Part shown: positions 11,109-22,677 of the stretch, one piece after another
Position numbering within the stretch: the first letter of the stretch is position 1
Layout of the letters: the number at the start of each line of letters is the position of its first letter
Assembly (NCBI GenBank): GCA_022496805.1
Contig: CM040090.1
Location: forward strand, 7,930,001 to 7,994,000
DNA from: Pohlia nutans
Lineage: Eukaryota; Streptophyta; Bryopsida; Bryales; Mniaceae
Reading direction: 5' to 3'
Length of the DNA: 64,000 nt
Made by a program: the position numbers and the translations under genes
Notes under the pieces: model-generated
Seen by the model: only the letters and a program-made list of their open reading frames with translations
The model's database searches: none
Told to the model about the DNA's origin: nothing

Positions 11109-13129
11109 GAAAAAAAGATGCCTAGCTTGAGTCGTTTTGAGGACTTTCAATTGGATTGTTGAATTCAATGTCTCCCTCCAAATGACATTGTTGACCAACC
11201 TATGCACATTCATTTTCCGAGAGTTAGATAATTATTTATAGTGTTGTTGGAGATGCTCTAAAGGGTAGGTCCGAGCAATATATTGAAGGGTGCATGGCAA
11301 CAATACCATGATTCAACATATGAAAGTGGATGAAACTAGTCACATCATCACTCGTTGTACAAAGGGGTGTATTAGGACTACCATAGTCAGTCGCTGGAAT
11401 TGACAAAAATTATTTACAAAAGAAGAAGTCCAAATTCTAAGAATTTTTTTTACAAAATAAACAAATTTTATGGTGAAAAAATGGGCTCTGGTGACATCAT
11501 AAATTGATTCTCCTTGATGGTAGTGATTGAAGCCTCTCAAAATTTAATTGTTTTTTTTGTGGATGGACAGATAATTTCTAGAGCAAAGTTATAAAGCAAT
11601 AGGTTCAAGCGTGTATGTAATTAGTTTTTCACTTCACTTAGTCATTAAATTTTTTAATAAACTTTGTAGTTTAGATTCTTGAATATATTAGTGTATTTTC
11701 AAACTTATTATTACTTCAATCACGACCTTAGGCCGGAATTGATTTAGAAAAAACGATATTGCTGATTATAGATTCCATTTGTGGGTTTCCAACGCTTATA
11801 GAGTATGTAAGCAAGCCGACTAGAGGGTAAGATGCGAGCCATCATCGAACAATTCTAAAGTAGGATTTTCTACAATGTAACTTATTCTTTCACATCCTTG
11901 AACAGTCTTTCCATGACTATTTTACTCTATCGTCAAAAATTATTATGTGAAGTAACTTAGTTTTCATGTTTTTCAATTTTATGGCCTTTTATGTAACTAT
12001 GAATAGAAGCGAAGCGCCAATTTATAAAGTAGTAATTCATGTTTATAATTGTGATTTTGAATTTAAAAAATTAATAGTTACTAACACCATGTTTACGATT
12101 GATATTGCGGAGAGAAGCGGAGCCCTAGTTGTTATTATTATTATTATTACTAGGGCTCTGCTTCTCTTTACATTACCAATGACCAAATGACCAAATTGAA
12201 TAAGATGTGAAAGATTAAGTTACCTTACATAATGGTCTTCGAGGATGTCATGGGAAGATCGTCAAAGTACTTGAAAGGCTAGGTCACATCATAAAAAGGT
12301 TACAACATAGAAAACCATGCCCTAGAACTTTTGACTGCCAACTTTTGACTGCTCGCTTACAAACCCTACAACCGTTGAAAACCACAAGTAAAACCTATAG
12401 TCGTCACTACCATTTTCCAAACTAGCTCCAACCTAGAGACATCACTATAATTATATTATTTTTGAATTAATTCTTTATTTTCTTGTGGTCATTTGACCAA
12501 TTCTACAAGGAATCAATTTAGAGGTCTCTTTGACTATTGAAAGGTCTTTAAAAAGAATTTAATACTTCAAAACTATAAGAAATTCCTAAAAAGGATTCAA
12601 AATTTATTGCATTGTAGTAAATAAGTAAGAAGTAACAATAAATAAGTGAAGTGCTATGTCAATGAAATGAAAAAGATTGATGTCAACACTATTTAGGAAA
12701 AAGCTTGAAAAAAAAACTTTAGGAAGAATTAATTTTAAAGGCTTAAAGCACAAGGTAGGTTATGAGAGAGAGAAATTCAATTTCTATATAAAGACACCAT
12801 TGTTGTGTTTACTCTTTAAGTCTTTGTTTGTTGTATATGCTTTGGCACAAAGGGAATACTCAAAATAGTATTAATGTCCTCATGGAAAAAAAATTATCTT
12901 ATAACTTACTAAAAAGAACTTCAACTACATAATTAGAACATAGCCACTGTTGCTCCAAACCGGTGGCCAAAACACCAGTTTGCATGACCTCATTTATTCA
13001 AGCCTGGACTCACCACCTACCTGCGTCTATGAGACTTCATTTAGCGTCCTAATTTCAAATTATTTTTGGGAGTTGTAGCAAGCATAGAATGTAGATTTGA
13101 AAGGTTCTTCATTTCATTAGCCATAGTGA
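11109..13129. other. intergenic; one strong hairpin, no gene
   Basis: AT-rich sequence without a credible ORF. It contains a GGAGATGCTCT-type terminus at ~11244 and the inverted repeat at 12111-12167. Confidence 0.4.
12111..12167. repeat. 19-bp inverted repeat around an (ATT)n loop
   Basis: AGAGAAGCGGAGCCCTAGT pairs with ACTAGGGCTCTGCTTCTCT with one mismatch; the loop is a TTA/ATT trinucleotide run. It could be a tiny MITE, two abutting TIRs or a structured RNA. Confidence 0.7.
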
Positions 13130-14515
13130 CATAGGCTAGAACTAATGATTGACCGCTCCACATTGTGACCCCGTCATGTGTAGGTGGCGTGTCATTTCCT
13201 TTCACCAATGGTCGGAGAGGACATAGCTAATGGTTGGCCGCTCCAGACCTTGCCGCACCATGTGTGCCCCACCATGTGTAGGTGGCGTATCAATTCTTTT
13301 GATTAATGACGGTAGACCAGAACTAATAGTTAGTCGCTCCACATTGTGACCCTGCCATGTGTAGGTGGCGTGTCAATTCCTTTGACAAACAATGAGAGAG
13401 GCCATAACTAATGGTTGACCGCTCTACATTATGACCCCACCATGTGTAGGTGGCATGGCGTATCAATTCTTTTGACCAATAGTGAGAGAGGCCGCTCCGC
13501 ATTGTGATCCTACCATGTGTAGGTGACGTGTCATTTCCTTTGGTCAATTGTGGGAGAGAACAGAGCTAATGGTTGGCCGCTCGACATTCTAACCCCACAA
13601 TGTATAAGTGGCGTGTCATTTCTTTTGATCAACTGTAGGAGAGAGAGGACAGAGTTAATTGTTGGCCGCTCGACATTCTAACCCCACAATGTGTAAGTGG
13701 AGTGTCATTTCTTTTGATCAACTGTAGGAGAGAGAGAACAAAGCTAATTGTTGGCCGCTCGACATTCTAACCCCGCAATGTATAAGTGGCGTGTCATTTC
13801 TTTTGATCAACTGTAGGAGAGGACAAAGCTAATTGTTGGCCGCTCCACATTCTAACCCCACAATGTGCGAGTGGCGTGTCATTTCTTTAGATCAACTGTA
13901 GGAGAGGACATAGCTAATGGTTGGCCGCTCGACATTCTAACTTCACAATGTGTGAGTGGCGTGTCATTTCCTTTGATCAACTGTAGGAGAGGACATAGCT
14001 AAATAATGGTTGGCCGCTCAACATTCTAACCCCACAATTTGTAAGTGGCGTGTCATTTCTTTTTATCAACTGTAGGAGAGGACAGAGCTAATTGTTGGCC
14101 GCTCTACATTCTAACCCCGCAATGTGTGAGTGGCGTGTCATTTCCTTTGATCAACGGTGGGAGAGGCCAGAACTAATGGTTGGCTGCTCTACACTGTGAT
14201 CCCGCCATGAGTAGATGACGTGTCATTTCTTTTGATCAACTATAGGAGAGGACAGAGCTAATTGTTGGCCGCTCCACATTCTAACCCCACAATGTGTGAG
14301 TGGCGTGTCATTTCCTTTTATCAACGGTGGGAGAGGCTAGAACTAATGATTGGCCTCTCCAAGTTGTAACCGCACCATGTGTAGGTGGTGTATCATTTCT
14401 TTTGATCAACTCTAGGAGAGGACAGAACTAATGGTTGGCCGCTTCACATTCTAACCCCGCCATATGTAGGTGGCATATCATTTATTTTTATCAACGATGG
14501 AAATACTCTTAGAAA
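13130..14515. repeat. ~85-bp tandem array, about 16 diverged units
   Basis: The core GGTTGGCCGCTC...CCATGTGTAGGTGGCGTGTC...TTTGATCAACTGTAGGAGAG recurs from 13146 to 14434 at 80-100 bp spacing. Units differ by substitutions and small indels. Later units share CACATTCTAACCCCACAATG, whereas early units have CACATTGTGACCC, so at least two unit variants exist. Not coding. Confidence 0.9.
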
Positions 14516-14916
14516 GCTTGAACAAATAGACAAGTTTTCTTAAGAGAGAGATTGCAAATGAGCGGACAAAGAGAAGTTTTCGATTTTAGAGATGAAGTTT
14601 GTGGCCTTGAAATGAGACTGTGTTGGACGTAGTTATGAAATGATGAACCTGCCTATATTAGCAAACAACCTTCGCCTTCTTTTACCATTAGCTACAACAT
14701 TACTCTGTCATCTCCATTTCTAAAGACAATTTTAAACTTTAGAGACAACATTGACCGATGGCGACTCCTCAGGTATAGTCATATGCTTTCAATTCACTAC
14801 ATGCTTCATTGCAGGTGCATGGATGTTAAATGTTGGTAGTCTCTAGTTTATGGAGTTTGGAATTTTTTTCATCAATATCATTAGAGTCTGTTTTTCAGTG
14901 ACTATTTGATTCCTTA

Positions 14917-15429
14917 TTGTACACGGTGCTGCAGTTGGATGCATACCTCACAAGATTAGTACGGCAAGCAATGACAAACCCACGAAGGCGACAAGGACGC
15001 CCAGCACTGCGGCCTACTGCCATCCCCCCATCCCAATGTGAGCTACGCAAGTATTTAGCATGGGTGGTGCAAGAATTGGCTATTGAAGACGGAGAGACGG
15101 TGTTGATGGAGATGCCAGATTATTATCGATTGTGGAAAATGGCGTACAATCGTGGGTCTATACCACCGACGTGGAATCAATCGGCTAGAAATGCCCTATG
15201 GGAGGTGGAATTTTTTTCTCATTGTCAGTACCGCACGTTGGCTTCGGGAGCAACATCCTCAAGTGCACCATCTTCAAGCGCATCTTCAATGAAGCATCCC
15301 AATCCAGTGGAACATGGGGATCGACCATTTGAGAGGCGGTGGGGAAAATGCAACAATCCAGGATGTCCTCGAGTGTTGTCTAGAGAGAAGAAATGCATTA
15401 TTTCTTGTTCGCAGTATCCAATCGATTGA
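14917..15429 (+). CDS. hypothetical protein, Cys-rich C-terminus
   Basis: I do not recognise this gene. A 170-codon ORF (ATG 14917, stop 15427-15429) begins just before a CTGCAG acceptor-like site (~14928-14933), so the true protein may start in an upstream exon and enter here. It has a basic stretch (NPRRRQGRPA), then a likely helical block (ELRKYLAWVVQELAIEDGET), an aromatic-rich block (PDYYRLWKMAYNRGSIPPTW), a Ser/Ala linker, and a Cys cluster CNNPGCPRVLSREKKC near the C-terminus that could bind zinc. Base composition is near 50% GC, above its surroundings, which supports coding. A GGAGATGCTCT terminus at ~16208 hints that it could be cargo of a decayed TIR element. Confidence 0.4.
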   Translation: MYTVLQLDAYLTRLVRQAMTNPRRRQGRPALRPTAIPPSQCELRKYLAWVVQELAIEDGETVLMEMPDYYRLWKMAYNRGSIPPTWNQSARNALWEVEFFSHCQYRTLASGATSSSAPSSSASSMKHPNPVEHGDRPFERRWGKCNNPGCPRVLSREKKCIISCSQYPID

Positions 15430-18400
15430 TTTATTAGTATAGAACTAGAATACAATATGATAGACTCAGTTTTCAGGATCATTGAGAACAATGGACCGTT
15501 AGTTGATTTGGTTTTGGTTTTTTGTACTCATTCATGGTGTCATCAATCCACACTACCAGTAACAAGTTTTGTTCAAAGGTTTTTTATACATAGTTATGGT
15601 TGGTCCATTCCATTCTTTCACAAAACCGACTACAACTGGAGGGGCCTCGCACAGAGAATGGAATTAGAGGGATTAGGATGGGAAATGTAGGGTTTTGTAC
15701 ACTTTTAGCATGGCGTGAACAAATCTAGTGAGTATTTACATTTTGGATTCCAATCATTTATTTTCACCTCATTCACCCTCAATCGTGAATTTGGCGCAGC
15801 CTCAATCGTATATTTCTCTTCACACTTGCCACTTTTTAAGATTTCTAAGAGTTCTCAATGCACCCATTCTCCATGCTTTTAATGGTTGTTTGTTATCCTT
15901 TGGTTTTTTGGCTTGTCATTATGCAATTCAATCCCCAGCTAGTTGTGTTGAACAGAGCGACAATTGAAGGATCTTGTAAGGAGCTTTGGCAGGACGCAAA
16001 CAAGCCAACCCATGGAAGATAGCGTCAGAGGCTTCTCCTCTTAGTTTTCCATTTTTTAGGTTTGTTTGTTATGAGCATGTAATTCGAGAGTCAAGTGATG
16101 TAAGCCCAATTAGATAAGGGTAGGGGAGCATAAAAATCTTGAGCATTCATATTAATAAAGAGCCCTCTTGAGCACATTTGTCAAGTCAATTTTAAGGAGT
16201 AATATTGGAGATGCTCTTAGCCTTTTAATCCTTATTTTGGAAATTTTTCTTAAATGTTTAAGCACATTTTTGGATTACGCTAAGAACATTCTTTGATCCA
16301 AAAGGAATATACTTTGTCCTCATAAAGGGAACATAATATGGGTGAAAGCATGGTAAACTGAATCACTTGTGATTCGTGTGAAGAAGCAACAATACAAGGT
16401 CCAAAAATCTATTAAATTTCTTTTTCTTGTGAATCAGTTTTTGTGGATAAAATAAGGGATACAATGTTTAACAAAGTCTAATCAAAAGAAATTGAAAAAA
16501 TCATGTCCAATAAGTATTTATGTGTGTTACAATTAAATTAAAGTGGTTGAAATCTCGGTTGAAATTGGAAAAGTGGTTCCGACCAAATTGAAAAAAAGAT
16601 ATAAAACATGTTGAAATTGCATTAAGTAATTATTTTTCAATAATTTTTCTTTGAAGCCCTTAAATGCACAATGAACTTATAGAATATATAATTTATATTC
16701 ATATTGAACATGATTGAATTCATCTATTTCCTCCCAAAATTTGTTTTAGACATCTATTTTCAAGCTCTACCTTTAGTAACCTTTTCTTCATATTTTAATT
16801 TGAAACTTTGCATTGAAGTACCTAATAGAATTATAGAGGGCTCTACCAAGTTAGAACTTAAATATTTAGATTTTTAGTTGTAATTTATGGCCTTTGACCA
16901 ATAAAATTGTAATTTCACCACTAAAGATGATTTTAATGGTTCAATTTACCGTGTTTTAATTATATCTTAAATCCTATTTCCAAACCACTATCCTAGAATT
17001 TTAGGATCAACCAAGCTTTGTATCGCTTTGATATTCTATACGAGTACACTAATGACGATGAATGACTATTCTGAAAGGTCAAACAACCATTTTTTAAAAG
17101 TCGAATCCCAACGCGGATCAAAAGTTCAGAAATTCATTTTTTTTGTTTCTTTATTTGTTTCTTTTAACTTAAAAATAATAAGCCTAAAATGTTGTTTCTT
17201 ATCTTTCTTAAAATTGTAAAAAATAATTAAATGGATCAAGCAACTTACATCTAAAGGTACTGGACTTTGATACGAGGTGTTTTGAAGAAATGGAGAGTAT
17301 AATTACTTCATGATTAAAGTTTTTTATCATCGTAATTTTTTCATTATGTTCACTTTAAGAATAAATTTCAAACGTAGATAAATTGTTATACCGTCCCCCT
17401 CTCCCTTGATAAATACTTACACATATTAAATATACTAAGTTAGTTTCTTTGTTATTTAAAAAATATTTTTTATCATTTGAATTTTAGTCCCATTTGAATT
17501 TTTAAATAATATTTATTATCGTTTGCCCTTAGATTCACATATTAAAGAAAACCCCACATATTTTAGTTTTAAAAGCAATCAATATAGAAATGATGCTCTA
17601 GGAAAAAAAACTTTTTGATCGGCTAATGCCCGAGCTGATGCTAACATCCAATTTTCTTTGTGATGCCAACAACCAATTATTTTTCCAATGCCAAGAGACA
17701 CTTACATTTTTTATTATTATCTTCCTATAATTTCTCTTTAGTAAAGTTGGTTGACATTTGCCAACTATTGCAAAGTATTGAGATTTGAGACGGTAACTAT
17801 TGACACAGATTGATGTCTCATAATCAAAATTATCAGAAAGCCAACATTTGCATTATAAATTGGAAAGAAGTGAAAATTAATGTTTTCAAAAGGTGCAAAA
17901 ACTCTTTATGAGTATCTTTGTGGAGTATTTGGCAAAAAATTCAGCAACAAGTTTTTCTTAGGAGTGTGTTCAATCGTTGATTCGACAACAAAATGATTAC
18001 AATTGTCTTTCTAATGCCAATGGAGGTGGTTTGCTCTTGTTTACAACACTACAAAACAACTTTTTTTTTCTTATAAAATTACATGCATAATTAAAATAAT
18101 AATAATTTTTCTTAAGGGGTTCAAAATATCCCTTCTAATTGAATTTTATATTGCACCTTTGCAATTCTCCAAATTTGGAGAGAATTGTGGGTATTTAGAG
18201 GTTAATACTATATCAAATTTATTTAGCATCCTCAAAATATAAGAGAAGTGAATCCAATTATTTTGAATGCGGTCGTAAAGGACATAAATAATGTACATAT
18301 ACAACAAGTTTTATTATAGTTGTTTATGCAAGAATGCATCTATTTATCAGCATGCATGTATAGACATGTTTTGTTCTAAAATATTGTTCTCAATTTTTTA

Positions 18401-18606
18401 TCCAATTTTGTTCATAAAATTTGTACCTTTATTTTATTTTTCAATATTTTCATTTAGTATGTGAAAAAATCATTTGCCATTTTGGATTAAATTCTTTTGT
18501 TCACTGATGCATTCAAGAGCTAAACATCCTTTGGTTGCCATCATATTCATTCATAGAATTGAAACTAGACTACGTGGACAATTTCTCAAATCAATGGAAA
18601 ACAATG
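15430..18606. other. intergenic, no gene seen
   Basis: AT-rich. It holds a lone TTAA-family right end at ~18187-18200 (GTATTTAGAGG then TTAA) and a GGAGATGCTCT terminus at ~16208. ORFs of 60-79 codons have no recognisable features. Confidence 0.4.
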
Positions 18607-18609
18607 TTA

Positions 18610-19093
18610 CCCCTAAAACACAAAGTCTCTTAATTTGGACATTTCAACGTCGGGGTAGGTTTTCATGGTGCCAATTTTTATCTTGATGTTTCAAAAGACA
18701 TTAGGTGAGTTTGAAAGGGGTTTTTATGAAGAGAATGGGTAGTATGTGCAGGGCTTAAAATAAGACTTAGAAATGATTTTTTTTCATCTTTAACTATAGG
18801 ATATTTCTTTGAACTATCAAAAGAACGCGTGGTAAAATTTTCATACAACTTAACCGTATATATTGCAAGTTTATAGCTTTTGAAGTGACAAAATGAAATG
18901 ACAATCCTTTTTGACCTTTTTTGACGGTATGTGGAGACTTGGGAAAAATTGTTAAACTCGTCAAAAATTTCTTAACTTGTTTTTTTAGTGTTCAAATTGA
19001 TATTAGCTATCAAGAAGGAAAAAATCACAAGAAAATGAATAGAAAGAGGAAAAAATGATGCTCAAAACAAAAAAACCCATGGTCCTTTAGGGG
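18610..19093. mobile_element. inverted relative of 7804-8360, imperfect TTAA flanks
   Basis: It starts CCCCTAAAACACAAAG and ends ATGGTCCTTTAGGGG. Interior blocks match 7804-8360 in reverse orientation. The flanks are GTTA on the left and TAAA on the right, i.e. TTA|CCCC and GGGG|TAA, one base short of TTAA on both sides. Confidence 0.75.
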
Positions 19094-19099
19094 TAAATT

Positions 19100-20097
19100 G
19101 AAAAAAAATTATTGATATATTTATGTTCATTCTTTAATATACAAGAATATTTTAAAATAATTTGTTATCCTATTCAATTTTATTGAAAAGGAGCTAGTTT
19201 TAGTACATACTATCTCGAAAGTGTCTAATTTTTCTACATTCATTCAGACATTCATTCATTTTTCCATGTATGTGCATACATGTTTTTTATAAAATTTTGA
19301 ATTTTGGGAAGAATCAAATGTTTCATACCAATATTCTTAAAGCATTTAGTAGGTCTTACATTGTACAATATGATTAGAGCCTCTTTCCATAAAGCACCCG
19401 GCCCCACTCTTGCAAAAAATAGACAATTGGTTCATTGTTCAATCTCCTCTAATTCTCTTCTATTAAAAGTGAGAGCGGGTCTCTGAAAAACATCAGCCTC
19501 AGTTTGAGGAAGTGCCAAGTCTGTCACTGTTCTAACATCATGTCCTCTAATCTAATCTAAGCATGATGTAAAAATAGTTTATTTTCTCTCTATAGAGCAA
19601 ATGCGGGTCTCTCATGGGATGCTCCCTTAGAATGTTTGAATTCATAACGTAACCAAGTGCTTAGCACTGAGCGAACTAATCTTTCGCCTTTACTAAAGAA
19701 TATTATGCGTTGGGTAAAGAGTAGACATTGTACCATCATGGGTGTTTCTTCATGGCTTTTTATAGCTAGTTTGCTACAAGAATCCATTAGGAGAATCATC
19801 ATATGGGAATATAATGAGAAAAATGCCACCTCATGTAGCCACCAAGGCAATAGATTGTACCGGTTGAAAGCCAGATTGGGACTTTGTTAGTGACATACAA
19901 TGAAAAGGCCAAGATGTTGGATGAAAAAACAAGATGTTTGAAGGGTTTCGCAAAAGGCCAATATATTAAATGAGAAAGATAGGATGTATGAAAAAACGGA
20001 GATCCATTGCGAAGTTAATCAAATAAAAACAAATAAATAAATAAGGGATAAAAAAGCCACCATATTCATTTGCATGCGAGCTTTGTTGCCTAAAGTT
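19100..20097. other. intergenic, no gene seen
   Basis: Overlapping ORFs on opposite strands at 19590-19890 (77-86 codons) have no recognisable domain; no RNA gene was seen. Confidence 0.35.
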
Positions 20098-20465
20098 AGG
20101 GCAGCTTCACACTATAGCTGTTCAAGTCGAGAGGCCGTGGGATTGAGTGGCCAAACTTTGTTGAGAGTTCAAAGAAATGGATTGAAAATAGGCAATAAAA
20201 TATAGTTTTCAATATTTATGAAAAGAAATCGACGGCCTTTCAACCATAGTTTGGGTTTCTATTCCCATCCGACCCAAATCATCCTTTTTGAGAGGCCGTC
20301 ACCTTGGTCAAAAAGTGTTGCCATGTAGGCATTTTGAAGGACGACGACCTTTGGACTTTGGCCTTCAGTGTGAAAGGTCAAGAGGCTGAATTCTTGGTTT
20401 CTTGCAATTTGATTGGTGGAAATCGACGACCTCTCAACTATCGACCATAGTGTGATGTGGCCCTT
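20098..20465. mobile_element. family X TIR element
   Basis: Left end AGGGCAGCTTCACACTATAG; right end CCATAGTGTGATGTGGCCCTT. The interior is shared, inverted, with 1-303 and more loosely with 40736-41480. Non-coding. Confidence 0.7.
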
Positions 20466-20886
20466 CGATGACTTAATTCCAAAAAAGACCTTGGTACTAT
20501 GGGTGGATCAAAAACGAACCGGAGTTCCTACCTATCTTTGAGTTCATTTAAACTTTGGTAATGCACTTAGGGATGAAATATTAGAGGCCCAATATTTTTG
20601 AAATCACAATACTGTAGTTTATCATCAAAATTGGCAAAAAATAATTTTAAAAAAAGAAACCCAAACCTATAGGAAATTTTGTTTTCAAAGAAAATTTATT
20701 TTGTATATTGAAAAAGAGAATCTTGAAAAATATATCTATAAAATTTGACATTCGTTGAAAAGGAGTTTTCCAAGAAATTTGGCATGAAATGCCAACCTTG
20801 ACAACGAGGTATGGTAGTATTTATTCTTTTCTAGTACGAGTAAATAATAGATGCACCAAATACTAATAAAGTTTGAAAGCATTTAA

Positions 20887-21104
20887 GGTAGGAGCACCCA
20901 ATTCTGACATAGTATCCAATGCCGATAATTTCTACACATGGTTTTCATTTTAGAACGCACATCTAGGTAGACCATAGATGGCATATCGTTTTGGTCAACA
21001 AACAATAAAGGCTCTATGACATACTTAGATTTGCGTTCTAAGATGAAAGCCATGTGTAGAAATTATCGGCATTGGGTGCACTATTGGAATTGGGTGCGCG
21101 TACC
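20887..21104. mobile_element. 218-bp fold-back MITE
   Basis: The ends are GGTAGGAGCACCCAATTC and the inverse of GGTACGCGCACCCAATTC. Inside are ~45-bp inverted arms (CCAATGCCGATAATTTCTAC ... GTAGAAATTATCGGCATTGG). Confidence 0.8.
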
Positions 21105-21537
21105 TCAGATTTTGAATACAAGTTTATACAACTCACCAGTCTACAATAGACTTGCAAAATCGTATGATTAACAAGTTTTTATCTACATTTTAATGATTAT
21201 AGCGTTATCCTAAAACAAAAGAGGAGTTGAAGAGGAATTTAAGGAAATTCAATCTCTCTATAGTTACAAATTTTTGACATGCATTGTTTATGAATAGTCC
21301 TTTGGTTCCTTCATAGATAGTCCCTTAGGGTTAAAGAAACTTGAGGGAACCTTCTTCTAGCATTAGGAAGGTTACAAGTTCCATACCCCATGGCAGTGCA
21401 AGGCCTTGCTTTAGATTATCCTCCGAATTACCATAGATAAGTTTTGTAGTCTTTTTGAACTCAAAACGAGTTTAAAGTGAGTTTAAGGTGTCTTTCCACT
21501 ATGAGACACTCTTTTTGGTTAACTCTAGACCACTTAA

Positions 21538-22089
21538 CTCCTAAAGAACTTCATTTCTCTCAAAATATAGAGAATTGGAAAGATTCATTATAAAATGCAA
21601 CTAGGAGGGGTATTTGAACTTGATGTATGAATAAAAGTTGTGCATTTTGAATTTTAGATTTTATCCATATGGTTAGATTTATGATTGCTATCAATATTTT
21701 GTCAAAATTTTGAAACCTAAAATTCAAAATTATTTTGTAATTCAATTACAAATAAGATATTGACAATCTATGAATGAAATTTTTTCTGATGGGTTGAGCT
21801 GTAATACTCTAAGTGTAATGTTATGAGCTGATTTTTTGAAAAGCCCTAACTTCTTGATGAGTCTTTTGATGTAAAATCTTAGAAATTTGTGGTCAATCGC
21901 TTCAACATGAAATGAGACATAAAATTTTCACAATCATACATTTTCTAAAACTTTCACAAACAATCCCTTTTTAACAACCCTAAGAAATTGCAGTATGAAT
22001 TTCACTCTACCAAATGTCGACAAAAAATGAGAAAACACAATTTGTTTCTATACATCGTTCAATTTTTTGAACGACTGGGCGTTTAGGTG
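21538..22089. mobile_element. TTAA-flanked MITE abutting the next one
   Basis: TTAA (21534-21537) then CTCCTAAAGAACTTC. The right end is GGGCGTTTAGGTG then TTAA (22090-22093), the same TTAA that begins the next element. The body is related to 60051-60617 and to the element starting at 63849 (block GAACTTGATGTATGAATAAA). Confidence 0.78.
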
Positions 22090-22093
22090 TTAA

Positions 22094-22673
22094 CCCCTAA
22101 ACATCCCAGCGTCCAGAAACTGGATCACGAACAGATTCAAACCCTTCTCACGTTCTCATCAATGCTTGGATGAAACTCATCCAATTTTTTGAAGATTCTT
22201 CACCAAGTTGTTGTCCTATCTAATGGCTGGATTTAGTCATACTAGAGTACATATTTTTCTAAAATTACAAATGTAGAAGTATGTCAAGTCGTTGATCAAG
22301 CCAAAATTGCATTGACTCTAGTTCAAAGTGGAATCGTGAAAAATGAGGTCATAAATTTAAGAAACACAAAAATTTCAAAGTATCACCACATTTAAGAGTA
22401 TCGCATTTCAAACTCATTCCAACAAATTTTACTCAAAAAATATTGAAATTTAGTTTGTAATCGAATTTAGAAGGAATTTTTTATTTTAACTTTCAAATTT
22501 TATAATTAAATATTGGTGATTGTATTAGTGAATCAAACCGTACGGATGGAATCTAAAATTCAAGATCTAGAACTTTCATTTGTATATCAATTCTAGAATA
22601 TTCTTCTATATGGTAGTTTATAACGTTTTTTCTCAAATTGTCAATTCTAGGGACACCCTGGTACGTTTAGGGG
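22094..22673. mobile_element. TTAA-flanked MITE, near-identical to 47932-48512
   Basis: TTAA (22090-22093) then CCCCTAAACATCCCAGC. The right end is CCTGGTACGTTTAGGGG then TTAA (22674-22677). From about residue 45 of the element to its end I see no difference from 47932-48512; the differences are confined to the left ~45 bp. Confidence 0.9.
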
Positions 22674-22677
22674 TTAA

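Noticed and set aside
13323..13547. 74-codon minus ORF and CRISPR-like regular spacing in the 13.1-14.5 kb array
   Set aside because: Units are contiguous with no unique spacers, and the genome is eukaryotic; this is an ordinary tandem repeat.
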